A stretch of 64,000 nt of DNA from Apteryx mantelli (taxonomy: Eukaryota > Chordata > Aves > Apterygiformes > Apterygidae): NCBI RefSeq assembly GCF_036417845.1, contig NC_089978.1, forward strand, positions 86,670,007-86,734,006, given 5' to 3'. The notes below the pieces were generated by a model. The model worked only from the letters and a program-made list of their open reading frames with translations. It searched no databases and was not told the DNA's origin. This document shows, one piece after another, positions 39,487 through 51,705 of this stretch; the first letter of the stretch is position 1; every line of letters begins with the position of its first letter. The position numbers were made by a program, and so were the translations under genes.

Positions 39487-40677
39487 GTATGAAAATGAAA
39501 AGAAGGAACTTGAGGAGCTGCAAAGGAAAAGGGAGCTGGTGCAGAATCAAGAAAATAAGGATTCTCCTAAGTGGTCAGAATGTCTGCATTGCTCTTCATT
39601 CATTTCAGATCATGGATGCCTGGCTGGCCACAGTGTACAGGATGTATGGGTTTATTTTCTATTAGGTATGCTTTGCTGATTTTTTTAATGTCCACATTTT
39701 TTTTGCTTTCATTGCAACGTGTACTTGAAAAGCAGTGAGTGAATTTAAAAATGATCAGCTTGTAGGTATCAGGGATCCTTTGAAATATGCTCAGTATGTT
39801 CTCAGCCCTTAATTTTTTTCGTGGTTATCACTTTGATGGATTTGCATTGGCAATTCAAAGTTTTTATAGCCCCCAGGTCAGTAGGCAAACCCTCTAACTG
39901 CCAGTCAGGAGGATATACGGGGCAGCTCTAGAGTATTACTGCACTCCTCTTGGGTTTATTTTATTTTTTAATCAAGTGCCTAGGCTCGTGTCCAGGCCTG
40001 GGAGCCCTGGCAGCCCTCGCTGTCCCTGCCCCCTGGCCCCAGCCCTATGGCAGTGCCTGATGTCCCCCTGGGCTGGGCTGCCCCGACTCCCTCGGGGCGG
40101 AGGGACGGGCCCTGATGGCCAGACCTGGGGCTTGTTTTCTCCCCAACCTTGCAAGCAGGACAGGCAGTAGGGTATTTCTTGCTGCAAAAGCAGGAGCTTT
40201 TTTCCCCCCTTTTTTTCCCCTTCCCAAACTGCTAACTGTGATTGTTTATATTTTACAATATTATTACTCCTGTTATGAGCTGCCTAAGGCAGCCACATCA
40301 AAGTACTGCAGAGTGTGCATGGTGCCAGCTCAAATAATAGCAACAAACCATGGTCTCTCAAACCTGGGTTTGATTTCATTGTTTAAATAGGAAATGAGTT
40401 AGTGTGATCCCTCTGTCTGTGAGATTCTTAACTAGGGATCATTGTTCTGGCACTCAGATCTCTGTTTTAATTAGAAAAGAAGGAAATACTTTGAGCTGAT
40501 GCTTAGATAAAAGCTGTGAATGATATTTATCACTCTCTTCAAGAGTTTTCTTTTCTTTTAATTTAAGACCTCACAGCAAAATCCCCTCTCAGTTCTATTT
40601 TTAATTTTTCTGTCTCTCACTTGCTCTAATCCAGCTGAAGTGATTCCACTGTTGTCTCATCTTCCACGAAAGGCCTT

Positions 40678-40745
40678 GGGTGAAATCCTGGGCTCATTGA
40701 CATCCTTGGGAATTTTGTCATTGATTTCAGCGGAGCCACAATTTT
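40678..40745. repeat. Palindromic interspersed-repeat relic
   Basis: The segment opens with GGTGAAATCCTGGGCTCATT and closes with the imperfect reverse complement (ATTTCAGCGGAGCCACAATTTT). The two arms match at roughly three quarters of positions over about 22 bp. The wording fits the palindromic, MITE-like repeat seen widely in reptiles and birds, here decayed. Confidence 0.5.
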
Positions 40746-40860
40746 GGCCTTCGTCTGCACAGACAGTTTTAAAGAATGCTCCCACATGGGCCTTTTTCGT
40801 TGTTGGCTGGTGTGGGCCTCTTATAACTGGCTTTGGATGGGATGGGGGAAAGCTGCCAGT

Positions 40861-40868
40861 TGACGTCA
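40861..40868. promoter_or_regulatory. Perfect palindromic CRE motif (TGACGTCA)
   Basis: TGACGTCA is the full consensus for CREB/ATF dimers. It stands alone in the intron with one CpG and no obvious promoter around it, so it could be an enhancer site or chance. Confidence 0.25.
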
Positions 40869-42574
40869 TCTTCTCTATGCTATGGGTCCCGCTCTTACTG
40901 CCGCTCCCATTGTTAACGCTAACCAGTGTCAGCAGTGCCAGGAAATTTCAGGGGAAAGACTTGTGTATACATAGTCTGAGCTCATGTATCAAAACTGAAG
41001 CAATTTGTTTAGTGTTCACAATGGCAGGAAATGGTGTATTTAGGTCCTGACAACGTGAACATGCTGATTTTTGAAGTATGTGTCTTGAAGTGAAAAACTA
41101 ATTCTTAATGAAGAGTGTTCATACTTCGGCATGGTGGGCACTGCGGTCCATGTTCTGATAAACATGGGGTCTGAGATTTGTGGCTTTTCCTTTCCTTATT
41201 ATATTTTTTTCCAGTTTTCTGTTTTGAAAACATGCTATTTATTGTCCTATACTTCATAGCTGGCAGCAGCCTTTAAAGCGTGTTTAAATGAGAAGGATTA
41301 GCTTCCACAGCAGTCTTTAATATCTTCCTTCCAGAATCCCAGCCAGTTCCTAGCAGGCATCTGACTCAGCACAAATAGTCCCAAGACAAGATAAATTGAG
41401 TTGAAATTATTCCCCTGATGGTCGTGTTTTAGAAACCTGCATTTCCGTGTGCGAAAAATGAAAGTGTTTTCAGAATGCACCATTTTTGTTACACAGCTGA
41501 CATGGAAGTCTATCACAATTGACCTGCTCTTGTTCTGAGCTCCTTGGAACCAGTATTTGAGTTTCAAAGCATGGGTCATTTGCTGTCTTCACTAGTAATG
41601 AACTGTGCTTGCATGAGACTTCCCTTCTTGGCTGGTTTTATGTATTCTGCCGACTGTGCTGTCTTGCTTTGGAATTTGTGAAGTCAAGACATTCAATAAG
41701 AATAAGCTTAAACAAAAGAAAGAGCATTTCTGTATAGGTAAAAAGCCCTCAAGCCCTCACTTTTATGGATTTTTAGAATGTGTTTTCAAGCCAAACCATT
41801 AGAAGCTATCAAGCAGCCATGCATGAATGTTTTATAAAACTAATTAAAGACAATCTAGCTTTCTTGTTAGTATTTTTAGCTGTGTTGGTAAGAACTGGTA
41901 TTTTCCACTCAGTCTCACACTATCCCTTGGAGTAGAATGCTTTGCAAACTTCTTTGTATTATAAAATTTTGTTGTAGGGACAAATATGTGGAAAAAATGG
42001 ATTCTGAAAACTAATTCTTCATTGTTATATTATTTTCATATAAAATAATGCAAATAAAAATATTTAAAAAGAAAAGACCAAACTTAAGAAGTGTAAAATC
42101 TATGCTATTAAGTGGCTGAAAAGAACCCTAGCTTGGTATAAGTTGTGGCCAGAGATGCTAGAGCAATTGGATGCAGCAGAAAAATTCTAGGGACATAAAT
42201 CAAACTAGGAATTGATAAGTTCACAAATTAAGTGAGGTGGGCCCTTGTGCAGCTGGGGTGCTCCTCACCTCGAAGTTTTGGATGCTAAAAAAACATATGG
42301 AAACTAAAACTGGCTCTGCTAGTGAAAGGGAGATCTGTGCGCTGTTAAACACTGGGGCACCAGCTCTGCCCTAGGATGTCTTGGAGGTGCACGTTGCTGG
42401 AAACGGGGGTGCTCTGCAGAAAGGTCACAGCATGCCCATCCTGTTCCTCTGCATTGCTTCACTCAACTGCTGTTGCCACTCTTTCCTTTATTGGGAGGCC
42501 CTGCCGCATTAGGTATGTGTGGAGAGGATGGAGCAAGCTGCTAGGCTATCTTGCAGTCCCATGTAATATAATGT

Positions 42575-42665
42575 GCTCAACTCTGGAAGCTTAGTCAAAG
42601 GACTGGAGACAGGGTGCTGAGCTGGACAGACCACTGGACTGACCCAGTATGGATCTTCTTGTGTA
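42575..42665 (+). mobile_element. Old LINE 3'-end fragment (CR1/L2-like)
   Basis: The stretch ending GACCACTGGACTGACCCAGT followed by ATGG matches the well-known 3'-end wording of ancient amniote LINEs and the SINEs that borrow it ('ggaccactggtctgacccagtatgg'). Upstream, GCTGAGCTGGACAGACC fits the same alignment. It is on the + strand, heavily diverged and 5'-truncated. The exact family cannot be settled by eye. Confidence 0.5.
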
Positions 42666-45600
42666 CTTTGGTTTACTTCCACAATTAACAGAAGGGCAGA
42701 AGATGCTGTAACTTGTGCAGTGAATCATACCTAATCACCTTAAACTCCAGTTCACCATTTTCCTTTCCCAGTTCCTTGGGAGATAAGAAGATCTTATAGA
42801 TTATGATTTACCAAAATATAATTTACATCAGTTTTACAAGCCTTGCTTCTGAATTTGGCCCAGAACCTATAAACCTTTGGCTTCTGGGGTGTAATGAAAC
42901 AATGAAAAATGAGCAAGTACTGTTAGTAAAGAATAAACCAGAGCATTGGCTTAGTTATACTGACTAATTCAGTTGACTGAATATGGTAAATGCATTGCCC
43001 AGACACCCAAAGCTTGTGCCAGTGAAGTTAGTTTCACAGCTTTCATTGACTCAACCCTTAATCTTCAGTAAAACATATGATAGCGTTCCTCCAAACTTGC
43101 TTGGAACTAATTTAAATTTATCTATGCATATGCACTGCCTAGTTGATTGGAAAAACTGGCAGCATTTCCTGATGTTGAAGTTTTATTTCGTTAAGGAATG
43201 AGCGATTCATGTTAAAGCATTCTGGAGCCTACTGCTGTGTGTGCATGTGACAGCAGGGTGGGGCCACCCACCCAGACGTCCAAGCTGAGTTTGCAGTTTT
43301 AGCGTGCCCATCATCAAGGGAGGAAGGTGGTGTGGTGTTCTTTCATACCTTTCCTCCTCTGTCCTTTCTGAGATTTCTTCACATTTGTTTCACTCTGAAG
43401 CTAAATAACAAATGACTGTGTCCTTCCTGGTGAAATGCCTTTTCCATTCTTCTGTTTATCCTTCCTTTATGTCTTATCGAGCATTTCCAGAGTTTGCTTA
43501 CAGTGATGGCCTGGGTGCGTGATTAAATCATGATTTACTAAACCCTGCCAAACCTAAAGTAAAATGTTTAACATGCCCCAGCTGTTCATCATACATAATC
43601 CTTGACTCATTTTAATTTTTTTTAATATTGAGCTGATGTCCTGTAAAACACTCCTGGGAAAGCTGCTCATTTGCTTCAATGGTAGCAAGAGCCTCTTTAC
43701 TTGCTCAAGGAGCAGCATCTTAGGCTCAACGCCTTGGTCCTGACTGGTTACAAACAAGTGGATAGCTTCCCAAAACACTGAGTGCTTCCAGGAGGGAACA
43801 GTGAACTCAGTCTTACATAGCAATGTTCGTAATACACAAAATGAGACCTGTAATGTTGCTGTGATGGTGTGCAGGCTGTCTGGCTCCAGAAACAGAGGAA
43901 AGGAAAGGTGTTCATTAATTGCAGTGCGTTTTCTCACTTCTTAAAAGTAAGGAAATACTTTCATGGAGGCAAAGCACTGTATTTCTTTCCTGTTAGTTTC
44001 AGTGATCCTTTTCTGTATTTTAAGCCTGTGCTATTAGAACTTGAGCTGTGGGAGCTCCAGGTATGTGCTAAAGCCCAGGACTCTGTTTTTAATATTGAAT
44101 TATTTACTGCTTTCCTTTACTTAGCTGTGTGTTTCTGCCTGTGTGTTTTCCACATACTGAGTGCCAGCGGACTGTTTCCTTGCTTCCCCCTAAAACCAAC
44201 TGTGCCCATCATGAAGACTGCAGGACAAGCAGGAAAAAATCCTGACTTGTAGCATCATCCTGTCAGATGGCTTTGGGGGAGATGCAAGTTGTGCCTATGC
44301 ATTGATTTACACGCTGGCAAGTCTGGCAAGATCTTTGGAGGATTTGGAAGCAGACCCTTTGGGTATTCAGTAGGAGCAAATCTGCAGTATGTCATGGAAG
44401 ATTTCATGGATATTCCTCTAGGGAGCCCTTCATGCAGTTTTCTTCTCCATGATTCTCTTCATGAGACTATTGCTATCCAATAAGCTTTAAAACCAAACTT
44501 GCTTTGGGCCCATGAACTTTGGGTCTCATGACTAAGATACCACTAACTGGGCCATGAGGCAGCAGTTGTCAGATTGGGGCTGAGCAGGAAGGGGTTAGTC
44601 CAAGCGTGTTTGAAGGATGTGCTTGCCACTGATGGGTTATCAATAGCCTCTGCTCTACCTTAAACATGGTGATGTTCTGATTTTGTTTTTAAATGCAAGT
44701 TTGACAGAGATGAAAACCTCAGTTAAGCTAGCCGTATTAAAGAGTGACTTCTCAAGAGCTTCTGTCTAGTCATTTGGGGTCTGTTTTAGAGGAATGAAAC
44801 TAATTTTAAAGTTGTGTGTTTTAAATTTGGAAAAGGGTCCTATGTCACCTGAGTAAGATTTTCAATTAATCATAAGATAATCGAAATCCCAAAGATTCAA
44901 ACAGCACATCATCTACCACTGCAGCATATTTATGTATACTCAAGTGCAGTATCTATCTAAGTGCTGCATACAGATTTCAGTTTTTTAAATTGCTCAAAGA
45001 ATGAATGATTAATTTGAGGGAAAATCTCTGCTGAGGTAGAATAAAGACCTGCTTCTTATCACAGTACACAGTTTTAAAGGGAAGCAAAATTTGGGCTTGG
45101 AATGACTTGACAGTCAACTGGACAAAGGTCTTGCTTTTAACAACTGAAGAATTTCAGACAGAGCAAGGAGAGAAGAATACAAACCTGAGCACTGGCTGCC
45201 AGCCTCTTGCTGACTGATTTTCGGAAAACTAAGTACCTCATAACTGAAGCAACCTTCCTTAGCATGTAAGTCATGGGGCGGGTGACGTGTTTGTTCAATA
45301 CAGATCATCAGTGCCCTTTTATGTTCACTGTCATGCTTTTGGTAAGCAGGAACATTTTCATTAGTTTAATCTGTGCTTGAACTATCTCTTAACCAGGTAG
45401 TATAAAAACGGATCCTGCCTCTGCAGCTTCGGGATGTGCTAATGTCTTGGAGCTCAGGCTAGCAAACTTCAGTCACTGGCATGACAGACTAGTGCCCATG
45501 GCTTTAGTAACGCAGGGCTGGGGAGTAAGTGGCCCCTCACTTGGCAGCTCACCCAAGCATTGTGCCTGCTTTTGCTATTAAAGTATAAAAGAGATTTTTT

Positions 45601-46455
45601 TCCACTGCTACAGTACAGCTAGGCTTTAATGTTCTTGCTGATTATCATTGACCCAGAAAGTCTGCCTAGTATGCCTTTTATATGGAGTATATGTCAGTGA
45701 AGCTTAAAGTCTCTTCTCCTCCCCTAGGCTTCACTCTGCAGTCATGTCTTTCAGACAGCTGAAATGCCATACCTCATTCATTGGGCTTTGTAGGGAAATG
45801 CTTGATCTAATCATGTCTGAATATTTTAAAAGGGTTCCGATAATGGAAAGGTAGAAATGATTTTTAAAAAGGTCTGAATTTCTGAAAAGTGTGAGTATAT
45901 AATTTAAAACTCTCTCTCAGCTCTATCCCAGATTTGTTCCTACCAAGATACTTGGTGTTTCTCTTCGTAGTCATGAAATCCTGTCATGGTAGTCCTTGCA
46001 ACTCTATTGACCTTTATGGTTTTATTTGTATTTTTAAATGTGAGTTGGAGCATTTGAAAGCCATAGTGACAAAAACTGTGCCAGCTACTGAAACAAACAA
46101 TTCCACCATCAACTCCTACAAATAATTTCCATTAGCTCCTATAATACAGTAATAGTGATTGTGTTTTGTGTATCTGTCACAGTTCTGCTGTTGCTAAATA
46201 ACAAGTTTTGGAAGTTTTCCCCACAGGGCAATTTAAATGGGGCTTCTGGTGTCTCTGTCCATTGGTGCTGCGAATATGAACTACTGATGGCCTTTGCTGC
46301 ATTAGCAGTATGCTTTCATGTGGTCCATTGTGAAGCTAGATTTTCCCAGTATAAAATTCCATGTAACTGGGTAATTCCTCAAAATAAACAGGGTAAAAAC
46401 TCTAACACTCAAAGTTATGCCACAGCTACACTGCAAAACAGATCCTGTCTAAGAT

Positions 46456-46479
46456 AAAGGTGGGCCTGAGCCCACCTTT
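46456..46479. repeat. Perfect 10-bp hairpin with 4-nt loop
   Basis: AAAGGTGGGC, loop CTGA, GCCCACCTTT. The stem has no mismatch. It is too short for a microRNA precursor and may be chance or a repeat relic. Confidence 0.85.
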
Positions 46480-49130
46480 TCCACTTTTTGCTTGTGGAGT
46501 GCTTTGGTCTTGTGGAAGTCACCTATGCAATGTTACAGCAGAGGGGAAAAAATCTTAGCAACAACCAGAGATCATCTCATTTCATTCAACTCTATCTGCT
46601 ATAATTTGCAATAAAGGTTTACTACTTTACGAGAAAGAAGCCAGCTATAGTTTGAATCTAATGTGGCAAGTTAGGTTGCTAGCAATGGAAGGGAAGAGAA
46701 ATGCAATAAGGAAAGAATATGAAACTCGGGGTGCCCACAAGGGGAGAAAATGAGGTAGGTCCCACTGGGGGCATATAAACGGCACATAAACCTATAAATG
46801 GAATTGAGCTTTGACAAAAACTTCATGTGTACAGGGAGCTGCTGTCCTTCAGGTGGGTAGGACATCTAGAAGCCTTTTGAAACGTGCTTATTAAAAATTC
46901 GTGTCCTTGTCTGTGCTGAGAAGGGCAGTGAGTACAGGTGTGAAAAGAGGGGGTCAGCCACACTATACAGAGATACACTACACACATCGCTGTCTTGGGG
47001 AAAGCAGAGATATGTTTTTTTATATTTTGGGGGGGGAGGATGTTAGATCATTATTGTGCTAGTATCACTCTCTAAATCCGCAGTTTACCTAAGACAGATA
47101 CGGCTTTTCTCAGAATTAATTTTAAGAAAAAAAAGGCCCAATATGTCCAATCAATAAAAACCTTCATTTGGGGGGAGAACACCTTAACAACAAAGTTAAA
47201 TACCTGGATAGGAAAGATATAGTCTTAAACAAGCTTTCTTCAAATCTCTATGCATACATTTTTCCATACTTTTATATTCCCTGTTTAGGCAAATAAGCTA
47301 TAGAATATAGGCCAGGAGGTCTCAGTCTTCTTTTTATATTTTGTTAGTTAGAGCACATTATAATAGAAAGATTGCCCTCCTGGTTGCAGAAGCTCTCTCG
47401 GGAGGTAACCTCGACCAGTTAGAGGGAGAAAATAATAGTAAGAGCGTATTTAATAGATCTCCAGCTTCTCATATGCGGTGGCAGAAAGAAGAGGCAGCCT
47501 TACAGGGTCAACCAGACTCACCAGCAATATTGGTGAAAGCTATCGCAGGGCTTGCGGTGCTGCGGCAGTGGCACCAGCCCTGCAGAGAGGTGGCGTTGCC
47601 CAGTGGCTGGGACATGGGAGACTCGGATGAAGTTCTCTGTGGGCTGGCAGCCTGCTTGGAGGTGGCAGGTGGGTTGTTTCACCTCTCTCTATCTCTATTT
47701 TTCACTGTTTATTTAGATTATGAAACTCCTAGGGGAGGGGAAGCCTCTTTGCAGATACTGGCATAATCCTTAGGCCACAGGGTTAGTGGGGACATTTGTG
47801 GGGAATTTAGGCACTTAATGTAAATAAAAATAAGTAGTCAGTGAAGGTCATTTAAGCTGCTTATCAGTCAAGGAAGCACTCCTTTGAAACAATGGTGAAC
47901 CTGTTCATCTTGACTAGGGCACATTCATCTTTATAGTCAGATATCAGAGCAGAAGGAGCCAAGGATTTTAATAAATAACTGATACTGCATACTTGCTGTG
48001 ACCGTGTTCTTAAAGGAAAGTGAAGGTGGAGAAAAGTGCTGCACAATATTTGAAAGAGAATAGATGAACTTAAGATGTAAAATGCCATCCTGACTGGATT
48101 CTTCAAGTTAGTATAATACTACAACACATAAGATACTCGGTTTCCTCAGTGCTGACTCTCTGCAATATTTTCTCCTCAAAATAATAATTAAAAAAAAGCG
48201 AATCTGATCTGCCAGTTTATGAGCAAGGTTATATATGAGCTCTCTGGCTTGTTGCCTGCTCAGATCTGTAGTTTCATCTGCTGAAATAAAAAGAATACAC
48301 TAGCCTGGGATGTTTGTGTGTCCTCCCCCCTCCCCTTTTGAATGTGAGCATCTGTTAAAATAGTGTATTCTTAGGGCCTGCTCCCAGTGACAGCAGGAAT
48401 CTGTTTATGAGTACTCTGTCTGCTCCCCAGCAACATGACTGAACGTCATCTGGCAGAGGTGATCAGCTGGTGATGGCTATATATATGTATATGTTGCATC
48501 TCTTCTTTGCTTTGATTAAGGGAGCATAATGGAGATTTAGAGCAATCTCTCTGCTTATGCAAAACCCGCCTTCTGAAACAAAGTTAGCTGTGAAATTCAT
48601 GTCTGCAGCTTGAAAACAGGGCAAGGAATAGGTTCACCAGTGCTGAAAAAGGCTTTGAACTTTTTGTCCTGCACCATAATTAACCAAAGACATCTTTAGG
48701 GAACCTGCTAAGTATTTGCAGAGGGAATAAAGACGGGACCTGAATCACGTTCCCCTGCTTAGCCCCGCTAGGTCAGGGCTTGATAGCAATGGATGTGACA
48801 TGCCGAGAGAGGGAACTGGAAATGCGTGGGAGGGGAGTCAAAATCGTCAAAACTCCCAGAGGGAATCAGAGCATCTCCAGATGACCTAGCCCTCATGAAC
48901 CTTAATACAGTTGAGCTTTAAATATCATTTCGAATGATGGTTTCATTATTCAGCTCTGGTGAATAAACTTTCTCTGGGCTTAATTTGAAGCACAGCTTTC
49001 TCCTGTATGGAATCAGGGCCCTGCTAGAGTCTCTCTCCCATTAGTTGGCCTTAAGAATTAATTCTCTTTGCTGGCTCTCTAGAGTGCTTCTGTGAGTCAG
49101 GACTTGCATTTCTTTCCCTGAGCTCCAGCT

Positions 49131-49147
49131 GTTGTTGTTGTTGTTGT
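49131..49147. repeat. (GTT)n triplet repeat
   Basis: Between five and six uninterrupted GTT units. Confidence 0.9.
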
Positions 49148-50459
49148 GTTTGGCTTCCCGAATCGCTTAATGCAGATGCTGAACTCTTCATCCTTAGGTC
49201 TGAATCTTGAGTCAGTTTTTGGCGACCCCTCAGTACCTGAGCAACTGTCTGCTCCCCTTTGTGTTTATAGGTCCTTGGCTTCTCTCTCATTTATAATTTT
49301 GCACAGCTGGCAAAAGGAAAGCAAGCAGGGAGTGCATATGGTCAAGAGGAAGAGGAAGGAGCCTAGGCAGAAAGCAGAAACCTTGACTGCAGAAAACTGC
49401 CTTTGCCATCCCCCGTCAGTTTGCCAGCACCTCTGCGAGTCAGATAAAAGCCTTGGAGGCTGTGCAAGGTGCTCCAGGGTTGCACCTGTGAGTAAGATGT
49501 CTCTTTGATGCTTTTTATATGGTGTGACTGAAGAAGATTGGTGGTAATGGTGTTCAGGCAGTGGGTGTTTATGAGCCCCTTAGCTTTGCACTGAAGGCAG
49601 GAGGAGGATTCCTCTTTTGAGGAGCGTTTGAGATCCTCGAGCTAAGATACTGCCTTTTAAAGAGGACCTGTTTGGAAAGCCCCATCTGTAAGGACACATC
49701 AGAATGCAGCGTGTCCCACATCTTGCGTGTGCGTAAATGTGCCAGGTAATATGCAGAAAATGCAAAGTGCCAGGCCAGTATAATTTGGAAGTTAGGGAAG
49801 AAAGATTCTCTGCTTCATGCTGAAGGATGCATGAATGAACTAATAAATAAGTAAATACATCTGAGAGGAGGAGGAGGAGGGCAAAAGTCCAGTCCACTGC
49901 TTCATAAACTTCAGTGCCATGTTAACCAGTTTCGCTCCGATAGTGGACCTGCTATGCTATCACAGTGCTTTAATGTTTAATTCACTTTGATTTGGACTAC
50001 AGAAATATCAAGTGTTTCTGCAGGCAAACCAAGGCATCTAAGGAGCCCTGTTGGGAATAAAACTCTAGAAAGACCTTCAGAGAAATTAGAGACGAGGCAT
50101 TTTATTGGTTTTTATTCTAGTCCTGCAGTTCTGCTCTGTGGCTGTTTTCTCCCCGTGCATTTAAATGAGTGTGTGGGGCAGATTGTTTTTAATATCGTGC
50201 CCTCATTTCTGTGCGTGACCTGTGGAGGCTGTCTATAGCGAGATTAGAAAAACAAGCAAATGTTTAATTTTGTGAGGGGGAGGGGAGAGGACTCAAAGGC
50301 CCTGCTGCTGTTAGAGTACATAAGACCCTGCTGCAAAACCGACATAGTGAAATCTGTTCATCAGGAAAAGAGACTTGATCTGCATTCCTGCTGCCTTCAG
50401 ATGCCCAGGTCACAGGCATTTCATAAGGAACCATTAGGAAAAATTAACAACCATTAACT

Positions 50460-50880
50460 CTTCCGTCAACATCCTTTCAAATGGGCGGTTGAATACGAAC
50501 GAACTGTGCCACAGGGACACTGCACACTGCTCCCGGGAGGCTACGGATGGCTCTAGCCCTTTCTGCGTCGCTGCGACAGCATGAAGGATTTGGCTGTTGC
50601 CTCATAGAGATGTCAGGGAGCTCTGCACGATTAGACACGCTCCCGTTGTGCCGTGCATGGTACGGCTGCCCGATTCTCCTCCCGGGGCCCAGCGTGATTG
50701 GAGTGGTAGGGGCCAAGGTACCGGGACTGGGACAGCAATTTGGCCCCTGTGCCACCACCGCACCCACAGATTCTCTGGGGATTCGAAGTGCTCTGCGTAG
50801 GACTGCAGAGCAGCAATGGGTTATGCCGAGAAGAGCGTTTTGAAACAGTCGTTTAGCCCAAGATACAACGTTCTGTCGAG
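50460..50880. promoter_or_regulatory. Intronic CpG-rich patch with frames open on both strands
   Basis: By hand I count about 26 CpG in about 420 bp, far above the surrounding intron. Frames of roughly 60-100 codons are open in at least two frames on the + strand and two on the minus strand, and none encodes anything I recognise. Possible readings are an intronic CpG island or alternative promoter, or a CpG-rich insertion that has not yet decayed. I see no TIR, poly-A tail or target duplication that would prove insertion. Confidence 0.4.
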
Positions 50881-51028
50881 AAGGTGGCTGAGACCTTTGT
50901 TTTGTGCCTCCCCAAACTCACTTGCAGGCTGTACCTAGCTTTTGGGCCACTGAACTGCTAGGAAACAGTTGCAGATAGCAAGCAGAGGAGGAGGGTTGGG
51001 ACCCTCTGTGGGCATGGGTGCACTGCAG

Positions 51029-51049
51029 TGTAGGTGTAGGTGTAGGTGA
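51029..51049. repeat. (GTGTAG)n hexanucleotide repeat
   Basis: Three and a half perfect copies of GTGTAG. Confidence 0.85.
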
Positions 51050-51372
51050 GCCAGCTGGACTTTGCACCTGGAAGGGGCAGGCGATGCCTCTCCCAGCCAA
51101 CGGTAGCCCCAGCTTGTGGGTCCCAGCGCGCAGCAGGGAGGGAAGGCCCATTCCCGCTACCTTCACCTGGAGACATCTCTCCGCTTGCGTCAGCCTTGGG
51201 ATGCAGCAGTGGTGGCTCTTGGTGCCTACAGGTGCCTGCGGGTCTCACATGCATTGTGTGACATGATTATCTGAATATCTTTGTGCCATGGGTGCCAGAA
51301 TCAGAAAATGCTAGTATGTGGGAAGTGAAATAAAGAATCAATAAAGGGTCTGTAGAATTACCATAATTCACT

Positions 51373-51385
51373 CCCCCCCCCCCCC
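51373..51385. repeat. Poly-C run (13 C)
   Basis: Thirteen consecutive C residues; the length may be uncertain in the assembly. Confidence 0.9.
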
Positions 51386-51691
51386 GACTCTCTCTACAGT
51401 TATCATGGTGGTGCAGGCAGACTGCATGTGCAAACAGCTAACTTGTAATTTGCAAGTGCAATTAGTTGGTTTTGTGAGTGCAATCACAGTAATTGCAGGA
51501 GCCGAACTTATGTGTTTCACTGTTTTTCTTCTTCAGAGCAAAGACTAATTAAACATTAATAATAACATTAACAGCAAAATTAACATATATATATTTGAGA
51601 CCATGAATTATTTGCTTTACTGCAAGTTACAAAGTGTGAAGGAGACAAAATGCATGCTGAAAAAAAGAAGCTTGCTGCATTTTTTTTGCTG

Positions 51692-51705
51692 CCCCCCCCC
51701 CCCCC
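51692..51705. repeat. Poly-C run (14 C)
   Basis: Fourteen consecutive C residues, 306 bp after another C run of similar length. Confidence 0.9.

Larger units (their letters stand above)
30386..40677. other. Intron 1 sequence, no gene recognised
   Basis: Mostly unique, AT-leaning sequence. It holds the GCT repeat at 30.5 kb, a 9-bp inverted repeat at 33,291-33,345, a CT-rich tract at 34,742-34,770, a 21-bp tandem duplication at 36.1 kb, an A-rich stretch near 35.68 kb and a short repeat relic at 39.46 kb. Reading frames are short, and the ones I checked lack a convincing start or homology. Confidence 0.5.
40746..50459. other. Intron 1 sequence, no gene recognised
   Basis: Unique sequence with an AT-rich stretch at about 42,000-42,080, an old LINE 3'-end fragment at 42.6 kb, a perfect short hairpin at 46.46 kb and a GTT repeat at 49.13 kb. 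The longest open frame (47,341-47,766) does not begin with ATG and has no domain that I know. Confidence 0.5.

Noticed and set aside
39473..39679. A 68-codon frame that begins like a charged coiled coil (heptads around LEELQRKREL).
   Set aside because: It starts with GTG, not ATG, the charged part is only about 30 residues and comes from purine-rich DNA, the rest looks random, and the sequence just before it resembles an old interspersed repeat. I could not tie it to any known protein.
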